Assembly (NCBI RefSeq): GCF_030264295.1
Contig: NZ_CP127173.1
Coordinates: forward strand, 7,013,501 to 7,077,500
From: Amycolatopsis nalaikhensis
GTDB lineage: Bacteria > Actinomycetota > Actinomycetes > Mycobacteriales > Pseudonocardiaceae
Direction: 5' to 3'
DNA length: 64,000 nucleotides
Below, in pieces: positions 33,151 to 41,745 of the stretch. The translations under genes and the position numbers were made by a program. The number at the start of each line of letters is the position of its first letter. Position 1 is the stretch's first letter. The notes beneath the pieces were generated by a model. The model was given only the letters and a program-made list of their open reading frames with translations, did not search any database and had not been told where the DNA came from.

Positions 33151-33480
33151 CCGGATCTGCCGGGTGGTCATCCTACCTGCCGCAGGTCCGGCTCACGGGG
33201 TGGGCACGGTCAAGGACGCCATCGCCCGGCGGGTGGCGTCGGTGCGCTCGGCGTCCGAGGTGACCCCGGGGTCGGTTCCAGGAACGACGACGCGATCCCG
33301 GCCGGCCCCAGCGCGCCAGCACCGACCAGTCCGCCCGCCGCGTCGCCCCGAACGGCCGAGCTGCCGTCCGCCGCTCCGCTGTGTCCGGCGTGGACAGTCC
33401 CATCAGGATCAGGCCGCGGGCGGGCCAGCCGCCCCGAGGTCGCCCGCGCGGTGCGGGACAGGCCGGGGTGACCCGGCGAG
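33151..33480. other. 330 bp without a supportable gene
   Basis: Open frames exist on both strands but none has a credible start, ribosome-binding site or recognisable motif. One minus-strand frame gives a protein-like stretch (GGLVGAGALGPAGIASSFLE) that may be a decayed gene. It marks the change from the dormancy island to the accessory segment. Confidence 0.4.
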
Positions 33481-33972
33481 TCACCTCTCGCCGGGTAGAC
33501 GGGGACCTTCGCGGACCGATCCGTCGCCGGTCGCGACGCTGCCTCGGGGCACCCGCGGAACTTGGGGCTTCTGCGGCGGCGTCGACGGCGGGGCGGCTTT
33601 CGGGACGACGGTGAAGGTCGCGGTGAGCGTGCGGTACGCGATCAGGCCGTTGCCGCCCCGGCCTTCGCAGCGCACCGACACCGAGTACCGGCCCGACGGC
33701 ACGGCCCGCACGGTCGCGGGCAGGTCGGCGGTCGAGCGGAGAGGGTCCACGGCTCCCGAGATGGCGAGCGCCATCGACTCGACAGGCAGCAGCGGCCGGA
33801 AGAAGAACGGCTCTTCCGCCGGGCACTCGATCCGGACTTCGACGTGGCTGCCGGCGGAGCCCCTGGCCGGTTGCACGGCAAGCCTGCCTTCGAAGCCGGC
33901 GGTCGCCGCCGGGGTGAGGCCGAGCAGCAGCGCGGTCGTCGTCAGCACAATAGCTCCTGAATGGCGGGACAT
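33481..33972 (-). CDS. secreted protein of unknown function
   Basis: A 163-aa precursor with a clear signal peptide (SGAIVLTTTALLLGLTPAATA, cleavage predicted before GFEG). The mature part looks like a beta-sandwich (RLAVQPARGSAGSHVEVRIEC, GRYSVSVRCEGRGG, TLTATFTVVP) with two cysteines that could form a disulfide, then a proline-rich tail. ATG preceded by GAGGAAGGGG. I do not recognise the family. It stands alone, with non-coding DNA on both sides. Confidence 0.7.
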   Translation of the reverse strand: MSRHSGAIVLTTTALLLGLTPAATAGFEGRLAVQPARGSAGSHVEVRIECPAEEPFFFRPLLPVESMALAISGAVDPLRSTADLPATVRAVPSGRYSVSVRCEGRGGNGLIAYRTLTATFTVVPKAAPPSTPPQKPQVPRVPRGSVATGDGSVREGPRLPGER

Positions 33973-34386
33973 GCCCCTTCCTCTCTCGCGTCCGTATCCG
34001 CTCATCGTCATCCGGCAGTGCGCGAACGGGGAGAGAAGAAAGTCATCGGCTGTGGTGTCCGAGGTCCATCGCCGCGGCCGGAGCGCGGTTCGGGTCGAAA
34101 GGGCGAAGGACATCTCCGGTGCGGACCCATCCGGGCCCGGTCGCAAGTCCGCTCGACGCAGTCTGGTCAACAACGAGACAACTTCGCTACAACGAGTGAA
34201 ACTGGCCTGGTCGCCTCGTACTGTCGGTCACATGCTTGCCGTGTGCACCGCCGATCGGCGGAACTATCCGAAGCGGGCCGTTCACCGCTTCGGGTGGACC
34301 GCTGGCCGCTCTGGTTGAACTACCAGCGAGTACGCGCCGTGTCGTGCCGCATGCTGGCTCGACCACGTGTTACCCAGGTAACGGAA

Positions 34387-34416
34387 CGCGGCCCTCTGCG
34401 GGAACAGAGGGCCGCG
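34387..34416. terminator. strong GC stem-loop in a 580-bp intergenic region
   Basis: CGCGGCCCTCTG pairs with CAGAGGGCCGCG around a six-base loop. It lies about 137 bp upstream of the TIGR04141-family gene. The whole gap 33973-34552 has no coding support. It also holds a 14-bp palindrome CCGCCGATCGGCGG at 34248-34261. The hairpin may insulate the accessory gene from upstream transcription or end a short leader RNA. Confidence 0.5.
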
Positions 34417-34552
34417 TGAGTGTTCCAACTGAATAGCCGAACCACGTCCAAGTCGCTCAACCATGGAACACCGCGAGCTTAGGGCTGCAGCGCGGAATGC
34501 GCCAGCCCCAGTTCTTGCGGTGTTCACTGGCCACGTCCACAAAGGATCGCCG

Positions 34553-36211
34553 ATGCCCGTGAGCACCACCTGCAAACCAGTCAGCGTCTACCGCCTCGAA
34601 GGCGGCCGTGAACTGGCCGACTACCTCGGCCCCGTGGAGGACGACGTCCTCTTCGACGGCCCCGTCATCATCAATGGCATTGAAGGCCGTCAGGTCCTCG
34701 GTACGCGGGAGACCGACCGCCCGGCATGGGCGGATCAGGTCGAGTCGCTGACCGGCCTTGCCCTCCCGGAGCTGGCGGGACGCCAGCCGTGGACGGTCGT
34801 CCTCCTCCCGGTCGGTGAGTGGACATTCGCCCTCACGTTCGGTGGCGCTCACCACCTGCTCAACGACGAACTGGTCGACCAGTCCTTCGGGCTGTCGTAC
34901 GCGATCCGGCGGCTCGACGCCGACCGCCTGGGCACTGTCGCCCGGGCCGCCCTGGACGCAACGGCGCGTCAGATCCAGACGTCGTTCCCCGGCGGCGGCG
35001 ACCTCGGGGCCTTCGGGCTGGAGCCCTACGGCGAGATGGTCACGCGGGTCGCCGGTTCCGCGGACCTGAGCGACCTGACTTACGGCCGGGAAACCCGGCG
35101 CAAGCACCAGATCCGGGCCGCTCGGTCGCTCAACCTGCCGATGTCGAGCAGCCCCGCCGCCTTCACCCGGGACCTGGAGACCCTGACAACGATCGTTGAC
35201 GAGCCGGACGAGCACTCCGCGCTGAGGTTCTGGGCGCAGACGCGTCCCCTCGGGAAGCGCCACCCGTTGCTGCCCGACCTCGAGCGCCGGCTGGCGAAGG
35301 CACTCGGCGGCGACGCGGACGCCGGGCCGCTGGGATTCGCCTGGCCGCACAACGCGATCCGAGAGGCCGAATCGGCCGACTCCTTCAAACTGCGCCGGGC
35401 CGGTAGAAGTCCGGTCGTCTTCACGCGCGAGGACGGGCTCGAGGCGATCGTCGGCCGGCTCTCGCTGCTGAACCCGCGGGAGCGGATCAGGCTGCTGCGC
35501 GATGCCTCGGTGACGCCGTGCGAGGACGTCGAAGGGCAGTACCAGCTCCGCAACCAGATCGCCCTGCGCAAGTGGATCTCGTTCGAAACCGAGATCGACC
35601 ACAGCACCTACTGCTACCACCAGGGCGAGTGGTACCGCATCGGCGAGCAGTTCGTCGAGCAGATCCGCAGCCAGGTCGCCGAGCTCCTGACCCACCGCGC
35701 CGACCTCGACCTCCCGACCTGGGTCCCGACAGGCAAGCAGGACGATGAGCACCGCTACTGCGAATTGGTCGCCGAGCAGGCCGGATTCGTGTGCCTCGAC
35801 CGGGACCTGGCCAAGACCCCGTTCAACCGGAGGTTGGAACTCGGGGACTTGCTCGGCCCTGGCGACCAGCTGATCCACGTCAAGTGGCTCTTCCAGGCCA
35901 CCGCGGCCAGCCACCTGTTCGTTCAGGCCGGCAGCGCTTCCTGGTCCCTTCGCGCGGAGCCGGAAGCCCTCGAACAGCTGCGGGCCAAGGTGCGTGCGGC
36001 GGACCCGGAACGCGAGCTGAAGGCACCGTCCTCGGTGGTGCTGGCCGTGGCAGGTCGACCGTGGACGGTCGAAAAGCTGTTCACGCTGTCCCAGATCGGC
36101 CTGCTGCGCCTGAACGCCGAAGCACGTTTCCTCGACACCAAGCTGGAGTTCGCTGAGATCCCGTTCCTGGACAAGAAGACGGCCAAGCAGATGCGTGAAA
36201 ACGCGGCTTAA
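34553..36211 (+). CDS. TIGR04141/DUF6119 family sporadically distributed protein
   Basis: A 552-aa protein whose N terminus (VSVYRLEGGRELADYL), the phrase LLPVGEWTFALTFGGAHHLLND, the FGLSYAIRRLD helix and the RKWISFETEIDHSTYCYHQG block match my recollection of the TIGR04141 'sporadically distributed' family. That family is scattered across bacteria in mobile and defence-associated islands; its biochemical role is not established to my knowledge. Start: the ATG after AAAGGATCGCC; an ATG 30 codons upstream is possible. A perfect terminator follows. It stands as a single-gene unit next to a recombinase gene, consistent with horizontal acquisition. No nuclease motif can be seen by eye. Confidence 0.7.
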   Translation: MPVSTTCKPVSVYRLEGGRELADYLGPVEDDVLFDGPVIINGIEGRQVLGTRETDRPAWADQVESLTGLALPELAGRQPWTVVLLPVGEWTFALTFGGAHHLLNDELVDQSFGLSYAIRRLDADRLGTVARAALDATARQIQTSFPGGGDLGAFGLEPYGEMVTRVAGSADLSDLTYGRETRRKHQIRAARSLNLPMSSSPAAFTRDLETLTTIVDEPDEHSALRFWAQTRPLGKRHPLLPDLERRLAKALGGDADAGPLGFAWPHNAIREAESADSFKLRRAGRSPVVFTREDGLEAIVGRLSLLNPRERIRLLRDASVTPCEDVEGQYQLRNQIALRKWISFETEIDHSTYCYHQGEWYRIGEQFVEQIRSQVAELLTHRADLDLPTWVPTGKQDDEHRYCELVAEQAGFVCLDRDLAKTPFNRRLELGDLLGPGDQLIHVKWLFQATAASHLFVQAGSASWSLRAEPEALEQLRAKVRAADPERELKAPSSVVLAVAGRPWTVEKLFTLSQIGLLRLNAEARFLDTKLEFAEIPFLDKKTAKQMRENAA

Positions 36212-36223
36212 GGTTGAGTGCTA

Positions 36224-36263
36224 CGTAGGGGAGGGCCGGTTTCGCGACCGGCACTCCCCTACG
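36224..36263 (+). terminator. long stem-loop terminator
   Basis: CGTAGGGGAGGGCCGGT pairs with ACCGGCACTCCCCTACG (one mismatch) around a six-base TTCGCG loop, 12 nt after the stop codon. Confidence 0.75.
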
Positions 36264-36660
36264 CGGAACGTTGTCCCAGGGGCCGGCAGCGGCTCTGTGT
36301 AGCCGTGCCTCCGACGGTGTCTGCCACGGGCTTGAACGGCGAATGCGGCCGCAGGTTCATGGAGAAGGGGCGTTCTGATGGCGCACGTTCACGTGAACCG
36401 GCTGGCGTCCGGCCGCGGTGCAGCGCTATGGTCAGTCGCATGAACACGCATCCCGCGCAGGGATGCCACGAACATGTGTTCGATCCCCCCTCGGACACCA
36501 GTATTGGTGGAACTTCACCAATCATGCGAAGCATCACTCAACTCGATGGAGTGAAGCCCAGTCTCCTATAGGGTTGTTTGATCTCACTGGCTGTCATTCC
36601 CGATGGCGGGGTCGATGGCAGTGCACTTGCATCCGGGCTGCTTGGCGTGACGATAACGGG
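36264..36660. other. 397-bp gap before the AbrB/recombinase pair
   Basis: No coding support on either strand; base composition is lower in GC than the flanks. It contains an inverted repeat ATTGGTG-N6-CACCAAT at 36503-36522, which could be a recombinase or regulator site. No tRNA-like sequence was found that might serve as an attachment site. Confidence 0.45.
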
Positions 36661-37155
36661 ATGAACGAACCCGTCCGGGTACCGGCACGCTTCCGTCGTC
36701 CCCGGGAGCAGTTGATCGCGGCGCTCGTGCCGGACGCAGCGAAACCCATGCCGCCGCCCGCCCCGCTGCCGGCACTTCCCGCAACGCGCTTGCCCGCCGA
36801 TTCCGAGTCTGGGCTGCTGATCGGCACGGCACGCATCGACCGCACCGGCCGCGTCCACGAACGCTCGCTGTTCCGGGCTTTGGGGTGGGGTCCAGGCCGG
36901 CGACTGGCTCTGGACACGGTCCGCGAGCTGATCGTCGTCGCACCCGACCCCGGCGGCTGGCACGCGGTCGACCACCGGGGCGCCGTTACGTTGCCCGCCG
37001 CGGCACGCCGGATGTGCGGCATCGAGCCCGGCCCGCCGCTTCTTCTCGCCGCAGCGGTGCACGAACAAATCCTCGTCGTCCATCCGGCAGCGCTCGCTGC
37101 TCACCTGCTGGCCGAGCACTACCGAGCCGCGACCGGTCTACACCGTGACAGCTGA
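36661..37155 (+). CDS. AbrB/MazE-like DNA-binding protein paired with the recombinase
   Basis: A 164-aa protein. The C-terminal half contains a SpoVT/AbrB-like swapped-hairpin signature (VDHRGAVTLPAAARRMCGIEPG followed by hydrophobic strands). The middle segment (IGTARIDRTGRVHERSLFRALGWGPGRRL) looks like a second copy, so the protein may carry two such domains. The N terminus is proline-rich. Start at the ATG after CGATAACGGG; the ribosome-binding site is weak. It overlaps the recombinase gene by 11 bp, so the two are made together. Likely role: transcriptional control of the element or of excision (inference). Confidence 0.65.
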   Translation: MNEPVRVPARFRRPREQLIAALVPDAAKPMPPPAPLPALPATRLPADSESGLLIGTARIDRTGRVHERSLFRALGWGPGRRLALDTVRELIVVAPDPGGWHAVDHRGAVTLPAAARRMCGIEPGPPLLLAAAVHEQILVVHPAALAAHLLAEHYRAATGLHRDS

Positions 37156-38155
37156 CCCGGCACGTATCGCCGCCGCACGCCGCATGCTGACGCAGCTCGG
37201 CTTGGACGTTTCCGACCTGCAAGACCAAGACACCGCGCCCGATGTTCCAACGCTGGCCGACTACCTGCCCCACGTCATCGCAGCGGCCGGCCCCGGCGCG
37301 CACCGCACCTACGGCACCTACTGGAACCGGATGCTCTCCGCGTGGGGCTCACGACGGCTGGACCAGATAGCGGCCAGCGACATCGAAGCGATGCAGCGCG
37401 ACATGACCGCCACTGCCCGGTCACGACGCAACAGCCGCCACGGCAGACACGCCGGCGAGCACGTCATCGCCGCCGCTCGCGCCATCTACAACAGAGCCAT
37501 CGCGGACGGCCTGATCACCTCCACCGCCAGCCCCGCACATCGCGTCGCCAAACCACGCAGACTCCCGAGCACCCGACGAGCGCTGACGACCCAAGAGCTC
37601 GACCAGATCAACACCGCCGCCCGTACCAGCGGCAACGACGTCATCCTCGACGCGCTCCTCCTGCGACTGCACACCGAGACTGCCTGCCGCCGCGGCGGCG
37701 CGCTCGGTCTCCGCTTGGCCGACCTCGACACCACCCACTGCCTGGTACGGCTCGAAGAGAAAGGCAGCACCATCCGCTGGCAACCCACCAGCCCGGCCCT
37801 GACACAGGCTTTGACGGAGCACGCCGCAGCCCGCGGCGCCACCGGGCCGACCGATCAGCTCCTGCGCTACCGCAACGGACGGCCGCTGACCACGCGCCGC
37901 TACGACCATCTCTGGTCACGCCTCGGCCAGCAACTCCCCTGGGTCGCCGCCCAGGGCATCTCCATCCACTGGCTACGCCACACCACCCTGACGTGGGTCG
38001 AACGCCACTTCGGCTACGGGATCGCCCGCGCCTACGCTGGCCACACCGACAACACCGGCCCCGCCACCACCACCTACATCAAAGCCGACCTCGAAGCCGT
38101 CGCCACCGCCCTCGCCGCCATGACCGGACAATCCCACCCCTTGGCCCATCCCTGA
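37145..38155 (+). CDS. tyrosine recombinase/integrase
   Basis: A 336-aa site-specific recombinase. N-terminal SAM-like core-binding domain (LADYLPHVIAAAGPGAHRTYGTYWNRML). Catalytic domain with arginine in ETACRRGGALGLRL, lysine in LEEKGSTIRW, HxxR in HWLRHTTLTW, and H/Y in YAGHTDN and TTTYIK. All catalytic residues are present, so it may be active. GTG start overlaps the AbrB-like gene. It carries a relatively alanine-rich N terminus and no zinc-ribbon, resembling chromosomal island or plasmid integrases rather than XerC/D. No att repeats could be identified by eye. Confidence 0.88.
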   Translation: MTADPARIAAARRMLTQLGLDVSDLQDQDTAPDVPTLADYLPHVIAAAGPGAHRTYGTYWNRMLSAWGSRRLDQIAASDIEAMQRDMTATARSRRNSRHGRHAGEHVIAAARAIYNRAIADGLITSTASPAHRVAKPRRLPSTRRALTTQELDQINTAARTSGNDVILDALLLRLHTETACRRGGALGLRLADLDTTHCLVRLEEKGSTIRWQPTSPALTQALTEHAAARGATGPTDQLLRYRNGRPLTTRRYDHLWSRLGQQLPWVAAQGISIHWLRHTTLTWVERHFGYGIARAYAGHTDNTGPATTTYIKADLEAVATALAAMTGQSHPLAHP

Positions 38156-38225
38156 CCGACCACAGCTCGGCGTGGTGCGGTCAATGAAGACGGTGTGATT
38201 CCCACCGCGCAGTATCGTCTTGCCC

Positions 38226-39947
38226 ATGTTCAGCGCCTTCACACACAACGATCTTCTCCTGTCGATGAGGTCGACCCTCGCGGGAGATGATGTTGACCTT
38301 GAATCCGCCAGAAAGGCATACCAGGACACGAAGGGTGACTTCCGGGCGAAGTTCACGGCGGCGGTGGAGGCACGGCTCGCCCATCTGGTGCAGCCCGAGG
38401 TGTTCATCGACGTGCCAGAAAACGTCGATGAACTCCGCAAGTCCGACCTCGAGGCGTTGGTACGGCCCGCCGCTGACGGGTTCCTCCGTTCGAATCCCAC
38501 CAAGGGCGAGTTGCTGGAGCAGGCGGCGAAGATCCGGCGGCGCCAGCACAAACGCCCTGCATGGATTCCCCGCATAACATCGGACGGCGAACCGATAGAA
38601 CCGCCGGCAACAAGCTCGACCGCCAGCACGCGCGAGCCGGACCGGCCGCTCACGGTGGACGTCCTTGCCGAGATCGGCGAGGTAACCGTTCAGCTTCCCG
38701 CAGCGGGACAGGATCGCCCCGAGTTACCGATGGCATCGGGTGGTATCGGGGAGTGGGAAGCTGCGCTCTTTTCGCTGCTCGGTCTTGCCGACAGCGACTC
38801 ACCAGCCAGCACTATCACGATCGATGCGGAGGCCAACGAAGCGCTGGTGCCCGAGGATAGCCGTTGGTGGTCGTCCGAACCGCCCAAATCGGTGCCGGCG
38901 CAGGAGGATCCAGGCGTGGCCAGCGAACTGCTGGCCACCACCGCAACGCTGGGCGGGCTGCCGGTCACCGACAACACCTCCGAGGGGTATGACGCGGTGG
39001 TCGGTGCCCTGGTATCCGCAGGAGACTGGCGCTACAGCCCTCGATGGGTGCTGGAGACTCACGATCCGGCCGACGGCACCGCCGCGATGGCTGTCGCGTA
39101 TGCCGCAATCACCGGCTGGGCAGACGAGCACCGCAGCGGCGTCATCGTGTACGTGTACGGCGGTGCGCTCCGCACTGATGACGGCCTCTACGGTGCACCC
39201 GGCCCACTGCACAGCTACCTGCTCGCCGTGACCCGAGCCACCGACGGCACGGACGCCGTCGACACCGTCCGCCGCGTGATCTGGTCGTGCCCAGGTGATC
39301 ACTGGTGCCGCCGCGGCGGCTGTCCCGATGTCGATCTTCCCGAGATCGCCGCGCTGCTCACACCGATCATCACTGCCGGGCACGCCGCGGCGGCAGCCCG
39401 CGACGCCGGTGAGGAAGCCTGGGCCGAGTCGTACCGGGTGCTCTATGGCGACGACGCCGAGCCGGAATACTTTGACCGTGTTCTCGACCAGGTGACGGCG
39501 GTGTTGTCGTCGGCCGGGTGGGCGGAGCTGGAACAATCAACGTGGGAAGGCGGCCTGGAGCAGTCCTTATTGCGTCGAGGCGAGCATTGTCTCGCCGTCG
39601 CGTACGACCCCGTCACCCGGCAAGTCCAACTCACCGACGGTAAGACCGAACTCGACGGGACCCTCCAACTGCTGGCTGACGACGGAGTGCTTGTCGAGGA
39701 CGACAACGGGGAACGCATCGACACCGGCGAAGCAGCCGTCGAGAGTTGGGGTCTCGATCTGCTCACCGCAGCCAACGACCTGCTGCACAACCGCATCAAT
39801 GACCTACCTCAGCTAACCTCCCCGGCCCAGGCCACGGTGCTCGGACTTCACCCGCACGCCGACGGCGACCTGCGCGGCCCAAGATCTGTTTCCCTCCTCG
39901 AGGGCCAACTCGGCGCCCTGCTCAGCACCACCGGTCTGCTGCCATAA
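38226..39947 (+). CDS. large hypothetical protein in the mobile segment
   Basis: A 573-aa soluble, acidic protein that I do not recognise. Three parts can be seen: an N-terminal helical region (residues 1-115, LRKSDLEALVRPAADGFLRS), a Pro/Ser/Thr-rich acidic linker (about 120-260), and a C-terminal mixed alpha/beta region (about 260-573). The last contains GVIVYVYGGALRTDDGLYG, a cysteine cluster CPGDHWCRRGGC and repeated beta-like strands. No membrane segments, nuclease or NTPase motif. Start: ATG; a TTG two codons upstream is possible. Location between a recombinase and an IS element suggests cargo of an integrated element. Confidence 0.7.
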   Translation: MFSAFTHNDLLLSMRSTLAGDDVDLESARKAYQDTKGDFRAKFTAAVEARLAHLVQPEVFIDVPENVDELRKSDLEALVRPAADGFLRSNPTKGELLEQAAKIRRRQHKRPAWIPRITSDGEPIEPPATSSTASTREPDRPLTVDVLAEIGEVTVQLPAAGQDRPELPMASGGIGEWEAALFSLLGLADSDSPASTITIDAEANEALVPEDSRWWSSEPPKSVPAQEDPGVASELLATTATLGGLPVTDNTSEGYDAVVGALVSAGDWRYSPRWVLETHDPADGTAAMAVAYAAITGWADEHRSGVIVYVYGGALRTDDGLYGAPGPLHSYLLAVTRATDGTDAVDTVRRVIWSCPGDHWCRRGGCPDVDLPEIAALLTPIITAGHAAAAARDAGEEAWAESYRVLYGDDAEPEYFDRVLDQVTAVLSSAGWAELEQSTWEGGLEQSLLRRGEHCLAVAYDPVTRQVQLTDGKTELDGTLQLLADDGVLVEDDNGERIDTGEAAVESWGLDLLTAANDLLHNRINDLPQLTSPAQATVLGLHPHADGDLRGPRSVSLLEGQLGALLSTTGLLP

Positions 39948-40173
39948 AGGACGTGTCAAGGATGCCGACGCGGTCCTCACGACCTGCGCGACTAACGCCT
40001 GCCGTCGCCTCAGCCGCCAGGCCGCGGTCCTGATCGTCGGCGAGATCGGGGCCCGAAGAGGGGACCCGCACCGTCGACGTACAGCGTCAGTACACCGAAA
40101 CCGCCGACCGAATCGAGAACTCACCGGTTCACTGTGTATTTGACGGATGCCACAACGGCGAGGCCTTGACGAG

Positions 40174-40201
40174 GGGGTCTGCCCAGGGTTCGGTTAACAC
40201 C
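40174..40201 (+). repeat. left terminal inverted repeat of the IS3-family element
   Basis: Begins GGGGTCTGCCCAGGG and ends CGGTTAACACC; it matches the complement of the right end except for A/G at one position. Confidence 0.85.
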
Positions 40202-40241
40202 TCACCTGTGAGGCTCCGGCCTCGCCTGGAAGGATGTCACC

Positions 40242-40529
40242 GTGCCCAAGCCCTACCCCCGCGAGTTCCGCGACGACGTGATCGCCGTCGCCCGCCGCGG
40301 CGAAGCCCCGTTGAAGCAGGTCGCGAAGGACTTCGGAATCTCCGAGTCGTGCCTGGCCAACTGGCTGCGCGCCGCCGACGTCGAGGACGGCACCCGGCCC
40401 GGCGTGACTCGCGATGAGTCCACCGAGCTACGGGAACTGCGCAAACGCAACCGCCTGCTGGAGCAGGAGAACGAGGTCCTGCGCAAAGCGGCGGCCTACC
40501 TGGCCCAAGGCAATCTGCCGGGAAAATAG
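40242..40529 (+). CDS. IS3-family transposase OrfA
   Basis: A 95-aa DNA-binding protein with a helix-turn-helix (YPREFRDDVIAVARRG, LKQVAKDFGISESCLANWL) and a C-terminal leucine-zipper-like heptad region (LRELRKRNRLLEQENEVLRK). It ends at a GGGAAAA (40520-40526) followed by TAG, a candidate -1 slippery heptamer that would join it to OrfB as the full transposase. Confidence 0.9.
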   Translation: MPKPYPREFRDDVIAVARRGEAPLKQVAKDFGISESCLANWLRAADVEDGTRPGVTRDESTELRELRKRNRLLEQENEVLRKAAAYLAQGNLPGK

Positions 40530-41401
40530 TCTTCCCGCTCGTCCGTGAACTGGCCGCGGCCGGCGCCCCGATCAGGGTGTCGGTCGCGGTGACGTGCAGG
40601 GTGCTGGGCATCTCCCGGCAGGCCTACTACCAATGGTGTGCAGCGCCGGTCTCGCAGCGGGACTACGACGACGCGCACCTGATCAACGCCGCGCTCGAGA
40701 TCCACGCCGACGATCCGGCCGACGGGTACCGGTTCATCGCCGACGAACTCGCCCGCCGGGGCTTCACCGCCTCGGAGAACCGGGTGTGGCGGATTTGCTC
40801 CATGCAGCAGATCTTCTCTTCGCACGCCAAGAAGAAAGGCCGTTCCCACAAGGCGGGGCCACCGGTGCACGACGACCTGGTCCGCCGGGACTTCACCGCC
40901 ACCGCACCGAATACCAAGTGGCTCACCGACATCACCGAACATTCCACCGGTGAGGGCAAGCTGTATTTGTGTGCGGTCAAAGACTGCTACTCCAACAAGA
41001 TCGTCGGATACTCCATCGACTCGCACATGCGGGCCTCACTCGCCGTCAGCGCGCTGCGCAACGCGATCGCCCTGCGTGACCCGGCCGGAACCGTCGTCCA
41101 CTCCGACCGCGGCGCCCAATTCCGGTCGGCAGCCTACCGGCGTCTGCTGCGCAGCCACAGGCTGACCGGGTCGATGGGGCGGGTCGGGGCCTGTGGTGAC
41201 AACGCCGCGATGGAATCATTCTTCTCGTTGCTGCAAAAGAACGTTCTCGATACCCGGCGATGGCGGACCCGGGAAGAACTCCGGTTGGCGATCGTGTCCT
41301 GGATCGAGACGAAGTACCACCGCAAACGCCGCCAACGCGCCCTGGGCAAGCTCACCCCGGTCGAGTTTGAGACCATCTACACGACCGCAGCAGCGGCCTG
41401 A
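40526..41401 (+). CDS. IS3-family transposase OrfB (rve integrase domain)
   Basis: The catalytic part of the transposase. Reading from the slippery site in the -1 frame gives IVFPLVRELAAAGAPIRVSV without a stop, so it is probably made as an OrfAB fusion; a GTG at 40577 would give a 274-aa stand-alone form. The HTH_21 segment (LEIHADDPADGYRFIADEL) and the DDE triad are intact: TDITEH, HSDRGAQF and AAMESFFSLLQ. C-terminal YHRKRRQRALGKLTPVEFE is typical of the family. Confidence 0.9.
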   Translation: MVFPLVRELAAAGAPIRVSVAVTCRVLGISRQAYYQWCAAPVSQRDYDDAHLINAALEIHADDPADGYRFIADELARRGFTASENRVWRICSMQQIFSSHAKKKGRSHKAGPPVHDDLVRRDFTATAPNTKWLTDITEHSTGEGKLYLCAVKDCYSNKIVGYSIDSHMRASLAVSALRNAIALRDPAGTVVHSDRGAQFRSAAYRRLLRSHRLTGSMGRVGACGDNAAMESFFSLLQKNVLDTRRWRTREELRLAIVSWIETKYHRKRRQRALGKLTPVEFETIYTTAAAA

Positions 41402-41416
41402 GAAGTAGTCAGCTCC

Positions 41417-41444
41417 GGTGTCAACCGAACCCTGGGCAGACCCC
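41417..41444 (-). repeat. right terminal inverted repeat of the IS3-family element
   Basis: GGTGTCAACCG...CCCTGGGCAGACCCC, the inverse of the left end with one mismatch in 28. Confidence 0.85.
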
Positions 41445-41465
41445 TTCGCCGTCGTCAACCTTCTG

Positions 41466-41630
41466 TCACCTCACGCTGACGAGCGCCGTCAAGACCTCCG
41501 GGTGCACCATCAGCACGCTGCTCGGCATCGCGACGATCAGCACCGCACCCACCACGAGAAGCCGGACGGTCCGGTGCACCCGGTCGGCCGACTCGCGGTC
41601 TGCGAAGAGGCTGGCAACGAGGTTCGGCAC
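41466..41630 (-). CDS. possible small membrane protein (54 aa)
   Basis: From a GTG preceded by GAGGGCG, the frame encodes MPNLVASLFADRESADRV and one hydrophobic helix (TVRLLVVGAVLIVAMPSSVL), ending TALVSVR. Codon use looks coding, but the upstream frame continues without support, so it could be the 3' remnant of a gene displaced by the nearby IS element. Low confidence. Confidence 0.35.
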   Translation of the reverse strand: MPNLVASLFADRESADRVHRTVRLLVVGAVLIVAMPSSVLMVHPEVLTALVSVR

Positions 41631-41745
41631 CGCCCTCAGGTTCCAGCTTGTCGGGTGGTGGCCTTGGTCAACCGGCTCTGGGGTTGACGCGCTCGAGCTC
41701 GCGGTCTGGTCTGGTCGTTGACCTCGTCGAGCGACGGTTGTTGAG

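Larger units (their letters stand above)
40174..41444 (+). mobile_element. complete IS3-family insertion sequence
   Basis: 1271 bp bounded by 28-bp inverted repeats that match at 27 positions, with orfA and orfB in the IS3 arrangement (orfB in the -1 frame). Both transposase frames are intact, so the copy may be active. Flanks (GAG left, TTC right) show no matching 3-bp target duplication; the true ends may lie a few bases away, or the flanks have changed since insertion. Confidence 0.88.

Noticed and set aside
33130..33471. 113-codon plus-strand ORF after adh
   Set aside because: Begins within the terminator hairpin, has no ribosome-binding site and looks like random Pro/Arg/Ser-rich sequence.
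36264..36660. tRNA or attachment site flanking the recombinase
   Set aside because: No tRNA-like cloverleaf or direct repeat could be found by eye in the region or its flanks.
40167..41457. TTGACGA sequences outside the IS inverted repeats as an extended terminal repeat or target duplication
   Set aside because: The similarity is short, requires a gap, and is inverted rather than direct, so it does not support a target-site duplication.
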